Part shown: in pieces, positions 50,501 to 63,894 of the stretch | Layout: the number at the start of each line of letters is the position of its first letter | Position numbering within the stretch: the first letter of the stretch is position 1 | Origin: Nephrocerus scutellatus | Taxonomy: Eukaryota; Arthropoda; Insecta; Diptera; Pipunculidae | NCBI GenBank assembly: GCA_947095585.1 | Contig: OX352763.1 | Coordinates: 63,459,016 to 63,523,015 of the forward strand | Direction: 5' to 3' | Length of the DNA: 64,000 bases | Notes under the pieces: generated by a model | Database searches by the model: none | What the model saw: the letters and a program-made list of their open reading frames with translations, nothing else | What the model was told of the DNA's origin: nothing | Translations under genes and position numbers: made by a program

Positions 50501-50760
50501 GAATATGATCATTATGGTCTGGAATTTCGGGAACAAAGCAATTTCTCAAGTGATTCGCATTAAATTCGGAATGTAGGACTAAGATACGACTATAAGACTT
50601 CTTCCTATGTAAATTCTTGAATATGATCATTATGGTCTGGAATTTCGGGAACAAAGCATTTTCTCAGGTGATTCGCATGAAATTCGGAATGTAGTACTAA
50701 GATGCGACTATAAGACTTCTTCCTATGTAAATTCTGGAATATGATCATTATGGTCTGGAA
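44580..50760 (+). repeat. 20-monomer (2360-bp) tandem block, two full copies and a rearranged third
   Basis: Copies at about 44580-46940 and 46940-49300 match at a constant offset of 2360 bp, exactly 20 monomers. The markers ATATCTCAGG (44641, 47001, 49361), CTGAAGTGATT, AGGACTAGGATG, AGGTGCTTCGC, TTCGGTAAC and AGTGAATCGC keep register. The only difference I noted is T at 45342 against C at 47702. A third copy starts at 49300, is interrupted by extra monomers between about 49570 and 50070, then resumes to about 50760. This is the most homogeneous block in the window. Confidence 0.85.
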
Positions 50761-53643
50761 TTTCGGGAAAAAAGCAATTTCTCAAGTGATTCGCATGAAA
50801 TTCGGAATATAGGACTAAGATGTGACTATAAGATTTCTTCCTATGGAAATTCTGGAATATGATCATTATGGTCTGGAATTTCGGGAAAAAAGCAATTTCT
50901 CAGGTGATTCGCATGAAATTCGGAATGTAGGACTAAGATGCGACTATAAGACTTCTTCCTATGTAAATTCTGGAATATGATCGTTATGGTCTGGAATTTC
51001 GGGAACAAAGCAATTTCTCAAGTGATTCGCATGAAATTCGGAATGTAGGACTAAGATGTGACTTTAAGATTTCTTCCTATGAAAATTCTGGAATATGATC
51101 ATTATGGTCTGGAATTTCGGGAACCAAGCAATTTCTCAAGTGATTCGCATGAAATTCGGAATGTAGGACTAAGATGCGACTATAAGATTTCTTCCTATGG
51201 AAATTCTGGAATATGATCATTATGGTCTGGAATTTCGGGAACAAAGCAATTTCTCAAGTGATTCGCATGAAATTCGGAATGTAGGATTAAGATGTGACTT
51301 TAAGATTTCTTCCTATGTAAATTCTGGAATATGATCACTATGGTCTGGAATTTCGGGAACAAAGCAATATCTCAAGTGATTCGCATGAAATTCGGAATGT
51401 AGGATTAAGATGTGACTATAAGATTTCTTCCTATGGAAATTCTGGAATATGATCATTATGGTCTGGAATTTCGGGAACAAAGCAATTTCTCAAGTGATTC
51501 GCATGAAATTCGGAATGTAGGACTAAGATGTGACTATAAGATTTCTTCCTATGGAAATTCTGGAATATGGTCATTATGGTCTGGAATTTCGGGAACAAAG
51601 CAATTTCTGAAGTGATTCGCATGAAATTCGGAATGTAGGACTAAGATGTGACTATAAGATTTCTTCCTATGGAAATTCTGGAATATGATCATTATGGTCT
51701 GGAATTTCGGGAACAAAGCAATTTCTCAAGTGATTCACATGAAATTCGGAATGTAGGACTAAGATGTGACTATAAGATTTCCTCCTATGGAAATTCTGGA
51801 ATATGATCATTATGGTCTGGAATTTCGGGAACAAAGCAATTTCTCAGGTGCTTCGCATGAAATTCGGAATGTAGGACTAAAATGCGACTATAAGATATCT
51901 TCCTATGTAAATTCTGGAATATGATCGTTATGGTCTGGAATTTCGGTAACAAAGCAATTTCTCAAGTGATTCGCATGAAATTCAGAATGTAGGACTAAGA
52001 TGTGACTATAAGATTTCTTCCTATGGAAATTCTGGAATATGATCATTATGGTCTGGAATTTCGGGAACAAAGCAATTTCTCAAGTGATTCGCATGAAATT
52101 CGGAATGTAGGACTAAGATGTGACTATAAGATTTCTTCCTATGGAAATTCTGGAATATGGTCATTATGGTCTGGAATTTCGGGAACAAATCAATTTCTCA
52201 AGTGATTCGCATGAAATTCGGAATGTAGGACTAAGATGTGACTATAAGATTTCTTCCTATGGAAATTCTGGAATATGGTCATTATGGTCTGGAATTTCGG
52301 GAACAAAGCAATTTCTGAAGTGATTCGCATGAAATTCGGAATGTAGGACTAAGATGTGACTATAAGATTTCTTCCTATGTAAATTCTGGAATATGATCAC
52401 TATGGTCTGGAATTTCGGGAACAAAGCAATTTCTCAAGTGATTCGCATGAAATTCGGAATGTAGGATTAAGATGTGACTATAAGATTTCTTCCTATGGAA
52501 ATTTTGGAATATGATCATTATGGTCTGGAATTTCGGGAACAAAGCAATTTCTCAAGTGATTCACATGAAATTCGGAATGTTTGACTAAGATGTGACTATA
52601 AGATTTCTTCCTATGGAAATTCTGGAATATGATCATTATGGTCTGGAATTTCGGGAACAAAGCAATTTCTCAGGTGATTCGCATGAAATTCGGAATGTAG
52701 GACTAAGATGCGACTATAAGATATCTTCCTATGTAAATTCTGGAATATGATCGTTATGGTCTGGAATTTCGGGAACAAAGCAATATCTCAAGTGATTCGC
52801 ATGAAATTCGGAATGTAGGATTAAGAAGTGACTATAAGATTTCTTCCTATAGAAATTCTGGAATATGATCATTATGGTCTGGAATTTCGGGAACAAAGCA
52901 ATTTCTCAAGTGATTCACATGAAATTCGGAATGTAGGACTAAGATGTGACTATAAGATTTCTTCCTATGGAAATTCTGGAATAAGACCATTATGGTCTGG
53001 AATTTCGGGAACAAAGCAATTTCTCAGGTGATTCGCATGAAATTCGGAATGTAGGACTAAGATGCGACTATAAGATATCTTCCTATGTAAATTCTGGAAT
53101 ATGATCGTTATGGTCTGGAATTTCGGGAACAAAGCAATTTCTCAAGTGATTCACATGAAATTCGGAATGTAGGACTAAGATGTGACTATAAGATTTCTTC
53201 CTATGGAAATTCTGGAATATGATCATTATGGTCTGGAATTTCGGGAACAAAGCAATTTCTAAGGTGATTCGCATGAAATTCGGAATGTAGGACTAAGATG
53301 CGACTATAAGATATCTTCCTATGTAAATTCTGGAATATGATCGTTATGGTCTGGAATTTCGGGAACAAATCAATTTCTCAAGTGATTCGCATGAAATTCG
53401 GAATGTAGGACTAAGATGTGACTATAAGATTTCTTCCTATGGAAATTCTGGAATATGGTCATTATGGTCTGGAATTTCGGGAACAAAGCAATTTCTCAAG
53501 TGATTCGCATGAAATTCGGAATGTAGGACTAAGATGTGACTATAAGATTTCTTCCTATGTAAATTCTGGAATATGATCACTATGGTCTCGAATTTCGGGA
53601 ACAAAGCAATATCTTAAGTGATTCGCATGAAATTCGGAATGTA

Positions 53644-53662
53644 GGATTATATACTTATATGA
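53644..53662 (+). repeat. Monomer with a short AT insertion
   Basis: GGATTATATACTTATATGAC replaces GGATTAAGATGTGAC, a net gain of 5 bp. The inserted bases repeat TATA and ACTTATA and are not found in neighbouring monomers. Confidence 0.65.
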
Positions 53663-56504
53663 CTATAAGATTTCTTCCTATGGAAATTCTGGAATATGAT
53701 CATTATGGTCTGGAATTTCGGGAACAAAGCAATTTCTCAAGTGATTCACATGAAATTCGGAATGTAGGACTAAGATGTGACTATAAGATTTCTTCCTATG
53801 GAAATTCTGGAATATGATCATTATGGTCTGGAATTTCGGGAACAAAGCAATTTCTCAGGTGATTCGCATGAAATTCGGAATGTAGGACTAAGATGCGACT
53901 ATAAGATATCTTCCTATGTAAATTCTGGAATATGATCGTTATGGTCTGGAATTTCGGGAACAAATCAATTTCTCAAGTGATTCGCATGAAATTCGGAATG
54001 TAGGACTAAGATGTGACTATAAGATTTCTTCCTATGGAAATTCTGGAATATGGTCATTATGGTCTGGAATTTCGGGAACAAAGCAATTTCTCAAGTGATT
54101 CGCATGAAATTTGGAATGTAGGACTAAGATGTGACTATAAGATTTCTTCCTATGGAAATTCTGGAATATGATCATTATGGTCTGGAATTTCGGGAACAAA
54201 GCAATTTCTCAAGTGATTCGCATTAAATTAGGAATGTAGGACTAAGATGCGACTATAAGACTTCTTCCTATGTAAATTCTTGAATATGATCATTATGGTC
54301 TGGAATTTCGGGAACAAAGCAATTTCTCAAGTGATTCGCATGAAATTCGGAATGTTTGACTAAGATGTGACTATAAGATTTCTTCCTATGGAAATTCTGG
54401 AATATGATCATTATGGTCTGGAATTTCGGGAACAAAGCAATTTCTCAGGTGATTCGCATGAAATTCGGAATGTAGGACTAAGATGCGACTATAAGACTTC
54501 TTCCTATGTAAATTCTTGAATATGATCATTATGGTCTGGAATTTCGGGAACAAAGCAATTTCTCAAGTGATTCGCATGAAATTCGGAATGTTTGACTAAG
54601 ATGTGACTATAAGATTTCTTCCTATGGAAATTCTGGAATATGGTCATTATGGTCTGGAATTTCGGGAACAAAGCAATTTCTCAAGTGATTCGCATAAAAT
54701 TCGGAATGTAGGCCAAAGATGCTACTTTAAATATTTTTCCTATGGAAATTCTGGAATATGATCATTATGGTCTGGAATTTCGGGAACCAAGCAATTTCTC
54801 AAGTGATTCGCATGAAATTCGGAATGTAGGACTGAGATGCGACTATAAGATTTCTTCCTATGGAAATTCTGGAATATGATCGTTATGGTCTGGAATTTCG
54901 GGAACAAATCAATTTCTCAAGTGATTCGCATGAAATTCGGAATGTAGGACTAAGATGTGACTATAAGATTTCTTCCTATGGAAATTCTGGAATATGGTCA
55001 TTATGGTCTGGAATTTCGGGAACAAAGCAATTTCTCAAGTGATTCGCATGAAATTCGGAATGTAGGACTAAGATGCGACTTGAAAACATCTTCCTGTGGA
55101 AATTCTGGAATATGATCATTATGGTCTGGAATTTCGGGAACAAAGCAATTTCTCAAGTGATTCACATGAAATTCGGAATGTAGGACTAAGATGTGACTAT
55201 AAGATTTCTTCCTATGGAAATTCTGGAATATGGTCATTATGGTCTGGAATTTCGGTAACAAAGCAATTTCTCAAGTGATTCGCATGAAATTCGGAATGTA
55301 GGACTAAGATGTGACTATAAGATTTCTTCCTATGTAAATTCTGGAATATGATCACTATGGTCTGGAATTTCGGGAACAAAGCAATATCTCAAGTGATTCG
55401 CATGAAATTCGGAATGTAGGATTAAGATGTGACTATAAGATTTCTTCCTATGTAAATTCTGGAATATGATCGTTATGGTCTGGAATTTCGGGAACAAATC
55501 AATTTCTCAAGTGATTCGCATGAAATTCGGAATGTAGGACTAAGATGTGACTATAAGATTTCTTCCTATGGAAATTCTGGAATATGGTCATTATGGTCTG
55601 GAATTTCGGGAACAAATCAATTTCTCAAGTGATTCGCATGAAATTCGGAATGTAGGACTAAGATGTGACTATAAAATTTCTTCCTATGGAAATTCTGGAA
55701 TATGGTCATTATGGTCTGGGATTTCGGGAACAAAGCAATTTCTCAAGTGATTCGCATGAAATTCGGAATGTAGGACTAAGATGTGACTATAAGATTTCTT
55801 CCTATGTAAATTCTGGAATATGATCACTATGGTCTGGAATTTCGGGAACAAAGCAATTTCTCAAGTGATTCGCATGAAATTCGGAATGTAGGATTAAGAT
55901 GTGACTATAAGATTTCTTCCTATGGAAATTCTGGAATATGATCATTATGGTCTGGAATTTCGGGAACAAAGCAATTTCTCAAGTGATTCACATGAAATTC
56001 GGAATCTTTGACTAAGATGTGACTATAAGATTTCTTCCTATGGAAATTCTGGAATATGATCATTATGGTCTGGAATTTCGGGAACAAAGCAATTTCTCAA
56101 GTGATTCACATGAAATTCGGAATGTAGGACTAAGATGTGACTATAAGATTTCTTTCTATGGAAATTCTGGAATATGATCATTATGGTCTGGAATTTCGGG
56201 AACAAAGCAATTTCTCAAGTGATTCACATGAAATTCGGAATGTAGGACTAAGATGTGACTATAAGATTTCTTTCTATGGAAATTCTGGAATATGACCATT
56301 ATGGTCTGGAATTTCGGGAACAAAGCAATTTCTCAAGTGATTCGCATGAAATTCGGAATGTAGAACTAAGATGCGACTATAAGATATCTTCCTATGTAAA
56401 TTCTGGAATATGATCGTTATTGTCTGGAATTTCGGGAACAAAGCAATATCTCAAGTGATTCGCATGAAATTCGGAATGTAGGATTAAGATGTGACTATAA
56501 GATT

Positions 56505-56535
56505 TCTTCCTATGGAAATTCGGAATGTAGGACTA
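56505..56535 (+). repeat. 49-bp truncated monomer at a GAAATTC microhomology
   Basis: TATGGAAATT continues as CGGAATGTAGG. The monomer normally holds GAAATTC twice, before TGGAATATG and before GGAATGTAG, 69 bp apart. Loss of exactly the intervening 69 bp at this shared heptamer leaves a 49-bp monomer. Confidence 0.8.
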
Positions 56536-59500
56536 AGATGTGACTATAAGATTTCTTTCTATGGAAATTCTGGAATATGACCATTATGGTCTGGAATTTC
56601 GGGAACAAAGCAATTTCTCAAGTGATTCGCATGAAATTCGGAATGTAGGACTAAGATGCGACTATAAGATATCTTCCTATGTAAATTCTGGAATATGATC
56701 GTTATGGTCTGGAATTTCGGGAACAAATCAATTTCTCAAGTGATTCGCATGAAATTTGGAATGTAGGACTAAGATGTGACTATAAGATTTCTTCCTATGG
56801 AAATTCTGGAATATGGTCATTATGGTCTGGAATTTCGGGAACAAAGCAATTTCTCAAGTGATTCGCATGAAATTCGGAATGTAGGACTAAGATGTGACTA
56901 TAAGATTTCTTCCTATGTAAATTCTGGAATATGATCACTATGGTCTGGAATTTCGGGAACAAAGCAATATCTCAAGTGATTCGCATGAAATTCGGAATGT
57001 AGGATTAAGATGTGACTATAAGATTTCTTCCTATGGAAATTCTGGAATATGATCATTATGGTCTGGAATTTCGGGAACAAAGCAATTTCTCAAGTGATTC
57101 ACATGAAATTCGGAATGTAGGACTAAGATGTGACTATAAGATTTCTTCCTATGGAAATTCTGGAATATGATCATTATGGTCTGGAATTTCGGGAACAAAG
57201 CAATTTCTCAGGTGATTCGCATGAAATTCGGAATGTAGGACTAAGATGCGACTATAAGATATCTTCCTATGTAAATTCTGGAATATGATCGTTATGGTCT
57301 GGAATTTCGGGAACAAATCAATTTCTCAAGTGATTCGCATGAAATTCGGAATGTAGGACTAAGATGTGACTATAAGATTTCTTCCTATGGAAATTCTGGA
57401 ATATGGTCATTATGGTCTGGAATTTCGGGAACAAAGCAATTTCTCAAGTGATTCGCATGAAATTTGGAATGTAGGACTAAGATGTGACTATAAGATTTCT
57501 TCGTATGGAAATTCTGGAATATGATCATTATGGTCTGGAATTTCGGGAACAAAGCAATTTCTCAAGTGATTCGCATGAAATTCGGAATGTAGGACTAAGA
57601 TGCGACTATAAGACTTCTTCCTATGTAAATTCTTGAATATGATCATTATGGTCTGGAATTTCGGGAACAAAGCAATTTCTCAAGTGATTCGCATGAAATT
57701 CGGAATGTTTGACTAAGATGTTACTATAAGATTTCTTCCTATGGAAATTCTGGAATATGATCATTATGGTCTGGAATTTCGGGAACAAAGCAATTTCTCA
57801 GGTGATTCGCATGAAATTCGGAATGTAGGACTAAGATGCGACTATAAAATATCTTCCTATGGAAATTCTGGAATATGGTCATTATGGTCTGGAATTTCGG
57901 GAACAAAGCAATTTCTCAAGTGATTCGCATGAAATTCGGAATGTAGGACTAAGATGCGACTATAAGATTTCTTCCTATGGAAATTCTAGAATATGGTCAT
58001 TATGGTCTGGAATTTCGGGAACAAAGCAATTTCTCAAGTGATTCGCATGAAATTCGGAATGTAGGATTAAGATGTGACTTTAAGATTTCTTCCTATGGAA
58101 ATTCTGGAATATGATCATTATGGTCTGGAATTTCGGGAACAAAGCAATATCTCAAGTGATTCGCATGAAATTCGGAATGTAGGATTAAGATGCGACTATA
58201 AGATATCTTCCTATGTAAATTCTGGAATATGATCGTTATGGTCTGGAATTTCGGGAACAAATCAATTTCTCAAGTGATTCGCATGAAATTCGGAATGTAG
58301 GACTAAGATGTGACTATAAGATTTCTTCCTATGGAAATTCTGGAATATGGTCATTATGGTCTGGAATTTCGGGAACCAAGCAATTTCTCAAGTGATTCGC
58401 ATGAAATTTGGAATGTAGGACTAAGATGTGACTATAAGATTTCTTCGTATGGAAATTCTGGAATATGATCACTATGGTCTGGAATTTCGGGAACAAAGCA
58501 ATTTCTCAAGTGATTCGCATGAAATTCGGAATGTTTGACTAAGATGTGACTATAAGATTTCTTCCTATGGAAATTCTGGAATATGATCATTATGGTCTGG
58601 AATTTCGGGAACAAAGCAATTTCTCAGGTGATTCGCATGAAATTCGAAATGTAGGACTAAGATGCGACTATAAGATATCTTCCTATGTAAATTCTGGAAT
58701 ATGATCGTTATGGTCTGGAATTTCGGGAACAAATCAATTTCTCAAGTGATTCGCATGAAATTCGGAATGTAGGACTAAGATGTGACTATAAGATTTCTTC
58801 CTATGGAAATTCTGGAATATGGTCATTATGGTCTGGAATTTCGGGAACAAAGCAATTTCTCAAGTGATTCGCATGAAATTCGGAATGTAGGACTAAGATG
58901 CGACTTGAAAACATCTTCCTGTGGAAATTCTGGAATATGATCATTATGGTATGGAATTTCGGGAACAAAGCAATATCTCAAGTGATTCGCATAAAATTCG
59001 GAATGTAGGCCAAAGATGCGACTATAAGATATAATCCTATGTAAATTCTGGAATATGATCGTTATGGTCTGGAATTTCGGGAACAAGGCAATTTCTCAAG
59101 TGATTCGCATGAAATTCAGAATGTAGGACTAAGATGTGACTATAAGATTTCTTCCTATGGAAATTCTGGAATATGATCATTATGGTCTGGAATTTCGGGA
59201 ACAAAGCAATTTCTCAAGTGATTCGCATGAAATTCGGAATGTAGGATTAAGATGCGACTATAAGATATCTTCCTATGTAAATTCTGGAATATGATCGTTA
59301 TGGTCTGGAATTTCGGGAACAAATCAATTTCTCAAGTGATTCGCATGAAATTCGGAATGTAGGACTAAGATGTGACTATAAGATTTCTTCCTATGGAAAT
59401 TCTGGAATATGGTCATTATGGTCTGGAATTTCGGGAACAAAGCAATTTCTCAAGTGATTCGCATGAAATTCGGAATGTAGGACTAAGATGCGACTTGAAA

Positions 59501-60269
59501 ACATCTTCCTGTGGAAATTCTGGAATATGATCATTATGGTCTGGAATTTCGGGAACAAAGCAATATCTCAAGTGATTCGCATAAAATTCGGAATGTAGGC
59601 CAAAGATGCTACTTTAAATATTTTTCCTATGGAAATTCTGGAATATGATCATTATGGTCTGGAATTTCGGGAACCAAGCAATTTCTCAAGTGATTCGCAT
59701 GAAATTCGGAATGTAGGACTGAGATGCGACTATAAGATTTCTTCCTATGGAAATTCTGGAATATGATCGTTATGGTCTGGAATTTCGGGAACAAATCAAT
59801 TTCTCAAGTGATTCGCATGAAATTCGGAATGTAGGACTAAGATGTGACTATAAGATTTCTTTCTATGGAAATTCTGGAATATGGTCATTATGGTCTGGAA
59901 TTTCGGGAACAAAGCAATTTCTCAAGTGATTCGCATGAAATTCGGAATGTAGGACTAAGATGCGACTTGAAAACATCTTCCTGTGGAAATTCTGGAATAT
60001 GATCATTATGGTCTGGAATTTCGGGAACAAAGCAATTTCTCAAGTGATTAACATGAAATTCGGAATGTAGGACTAAGATGTGACTATAAGATTTCTTCCT
60101 ATGGAAATTCTGGAATATGGTCATTATGGTCTGGAATTTCGGGAACAAAGCAATTTCTCAAGTGATCGCATGAAATTCGGAGTGTAGGACTAAGATGCGA
60201 CTATAAGATATCTTCCTATGTAAATTCTGGAATATGATCGTTATGGTCTGGAATTTCGGGAACAAAGCA

Positions 60270-63200
60270 ATTTCTTAAGTGATTCGCATGAAATTCAGAA
60301 TGTAGGACTAAGATGTGACTATAAGATTTCTTCCTATGGAAATTCTGGAATATGATCATTATGGTCTGGAATTTCGGGAACAAAGCAATTTCTCAAGTGA
60401 TTCGCATGAAATTCGGAATGTAGGATTAAGATGTGACTATAAGATTTCTTCCTATGGAAATTCTGGAATATGATCATTATGGTCTGGAATTTCGGGAACA
60501 AAGCAATTTCTCAAGTGATTCGCATTAAATTCGGAATGTAGGACTAAGATGCGACTATAAGATTTCTTTCTATGGAAATTCTGGAACATGATCACTATGG
60601 TCTGGAATTTCGGGAACAAAGCAATTTCTCAAGTGATTCGCATGAAATTCGGAATGTAGGATTAAGATGTGACTTTAAGATTTCTTCCTATGTAAATTCT
60701 GGGATATGATCACTATGGTCTGGAATTTCGGGAACAAAGCAATATCTCAAGTGATGATTCGGAATGTAGGATTAAGATGTGACTATAAGATTTCTTCCTA
60801 TGGAAATTCTGGAATATGATCATTATGATTCGCATGAAATTCGGAATGTAGGATTAAGATGTGACTATAAGATTTCTTCCTATGGAAATTCTGGAATATG
60901 ATCATTATGGTCTGGAATTTCGGGAACAAAGCAATTTCTCAAGTGATTCACATGAAATTCGGAATGTAGGACTAAGATGTGACTATAAGATTTCTTCCTA
61001 TGGAAATTCTGGAATATGATCATTATGGTCTGGAATTTCGGGAACAAAGCAATTTCTCAGGTGATTCGCATGAAATTCGGAATGTAGGACTAAGATGCGA
61101 CTATAAGATATCTTCCTATGTAAATTCTGGAATATGATCGTTATGGTCTGGAATTTCGGGAACAAATCAATTTCTCAAGTGATTCGCATGAAATTCGGAA
61201 TGTAGGACTAAGATGTGACTATAAGATTTCTTCGTATGGAAATTCTGGAATATGATCACTATGGTCTGGAATTTCGGGAACAAAGCAATTTCTCAAGTGA
61301 TTCGCATGAAATTCGGAATGTTTGACTAATATGTGACTATAAGATTTCTTCCTATGGAAATTCTGGAATATGATCATTATGGTCTGGAATTTCGGGAACA
61401 AAGCAATTTCTCAGGTGATTCGCATGAAATTCGAAATGTAGGACTAAGATGCGACTATAAGATATCTTCCTATGTAAATTCTGGAATATGATCGTTATGG
61501 TCTGGAATTTCGGGAACAAATCAATTTCTCAAGTGATTCGCATGAAATTCGGAATGTAGGACTAAGATGTGACTATAAGATTTCTTCCTATGGAAATTCT
61601 GGAATATGGTCATTATGGTCTGGAATTTCGGGAACAAAGCAATTTCTCAAGTGATTCGCATGAAATTCGGAATGTAGGACTAAGATGCGACTTGAAAACA
61701 TCTTCCTGTGGAAATTCTGGAATATGATCATTATGGTATGGAATTTCGGGAACAAAGCAATATCTCAAGTGATTCGCATAAAATTCGGAATGTAGGCCAA
61801 AGATGCGACTATAACATATATAACTATGTAAATTCTTGAATATGATCGTTATGGTCTGGAATTTCGGGAACAAGGCAATTTCTCAAGTGATTCGCATGAA
61901 ATTCAGAATGTAGGACTAAGATGTGACTATAAGATTTCTTCCTATGGAAATTCTGGAATATGATCATTATGGTCTGGAATTTCGGGAACAAAGCAATTTC
62001 TCAAGTGATTCGCATGAAATTCGGAATGTAGGATTAAGATGCGACTATAAGATTTCTTCCTATGGAAATTCTGGAATATGATCATTATGGTCTGGAATTT
62101 CGGGAACAAAGCAATTTCTCAAGTGATTCGCATGAAATTCAGAATGTAGGACTAAGATGTGACTATAAGATTTCTTCCTATGGAAATTCTGGAATATGAT
62201 CATTATGGTCTGGAATTTCGGGAACAAAGCAATTTCTCAAGTGATTCGCATGAAATTCGGAATGTAGGATTAAGATGTGACTATAAGATTTCTTCCTATG
62301 GAAATTCTGGAATATGATCATTATGGTCTGGAATTTCGGGAACAAAGCAATTTCTCAAGTGATTCGCATTAAATTCGGAATGTAGGACTAAGATGCGACT
62401 ATAAGATTTCTTTCTATGGAAATTCTGGAACATGATCACTATGGTCTGGAATTTCGGGAACAAAGCAATTTCTCAAGTGATTCGCATGAAATTCGGAATG
62501 TAGGATTAAGATGTGACTTTAAGATTTCTTCCTATGTAAATTCTGGGATATGATCACTATGGTCTGGAATTTCGGGAACAAAGCAATATCTCAAGTGATG
62601 ATTCGGAATGTAGGATTAAGATGTGACTATAAGATTTCTTCCTATGGAAATTCTGGAATATGATCATTATGATTCGCATGAAATTCGGAATGTAGGATTA
62701 AGATGTGACTATAAGATTTCTTCCTATGGAAATTCTGGAATATGATCATTATGGTCTGGAATTTCGGGAACAAAGCAATTTCTCAAGTGATTCACATGAA
62801 ATTCGGAATGTAGGACTAAGATGTGACTATAAGATTTCTTCCTATGAAAATTATGGAATATGATCATTATGGTCTGGAATTTCGGGAACAAAGCAATTTC
62901 TCAGGTGATTCGCATGAAATTCGGAATGTAGGACTAAGATGCGACTATAAGATATCTTCCTATGTAAATTCTGGAATATGATCGTTATGGTCTGGAATTT
63001 CGGGAACAAATCAATTTCTCAAGTGATTCGCATGAAATTCGGAATGTAGGACTAAGATGTGACTATAAGATTTCTTCGTATGGAAATTCTGGAATATGAT
63101 CACTATGGTCTGGAATTTCGGGAACAAAGCAATTTCTCAAGTGATTCGCATGAAATTCGGAATGTTTGACTAAGATGTGACTATAAGATTTCTTCCTATG

Positions 63201-63894
63201 GAAATTCTGGAATATGATCATTATGGTCTGGAATTTCGGGAACAAAGCAATTTCTCAGGTGATTCGCATGAAATTCGAAATGTAGGACTAAGATGCGACT
63301 ATAAGATATCTTCCTATGTAAATTCTGGAATATGATCGTTATGGTCTGGAATTTCGGGAACAAATCAATTTCTCAAGTGATTCGCATGAAATTCGGAATG
63401 TAGGACTAAGATGTGACTATAAGATTTCTTCCTATGGAAATTCTGGAATATGGTCATTATGGTCTAGAATTTCGGGAACAAAGCAATTTCTCAAGTGATT
63501 CGCATGAAATTCGGAATGTAGGACTAAGATGCGACTTGAAAACATCTTCCTGTGGAAATTCTGGAATATGATCATTATGGTATGGAATTTCGGGAACAAA
63601 GCAATATCTCAAGTGATTCGCATAAAATTCGGAATGTAGGCCAAAGATGCGACTATAAGATATAATCCTATGTAAATTCTGGAATATGATCGTTATGGTC
63701 TGGAATTTCGGGAACAAGGCAATTTCTCAAGTGATTCGCATGAAATTCAGAATGTAGGACTAAGATGTGACTATAAGATTTCTTCCTATGGAAATTCTGG
63801 AATATGATCATTATGGTCTGGAATTTCGGGAACAAAGCAATTTCTCAAGTGATTCGCATGAAATTCGGAATGTAGGATTAAGATGCGACTATAA
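60270..63894 (+). repeat. 16-monomer (1844-bp) tandem block with two defective monomers
   Basis: About 60270-62050 matches 62114-63894 at an offset of 1844 bp, which is 16 monomers minus 44 bp. The 44 bp are an 8-bp loss at AAGTGATGATTCGG (60751, 62595) and a 36-bp loss at CATTATGATTCGC (60821, 62665). A related copy lies 2787 bp upstream, around 58430-59090, lacking those defects. The copies differ in places, for example near 61810 against 63654. Confidence 0.8.
60751..60833 (+). repeat. Pair of shortened monomers (copy 1)
   Basis: AAGTGATGATTCGG lacks 8 bp, and CATTATGATTCGC lacks the 36 bp from GGTCTGG to CTCAAGT. Both defects recur together 1844 bp downstream at about 62595-62677, so they arose before that duplication. 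Confidence 0.8.
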
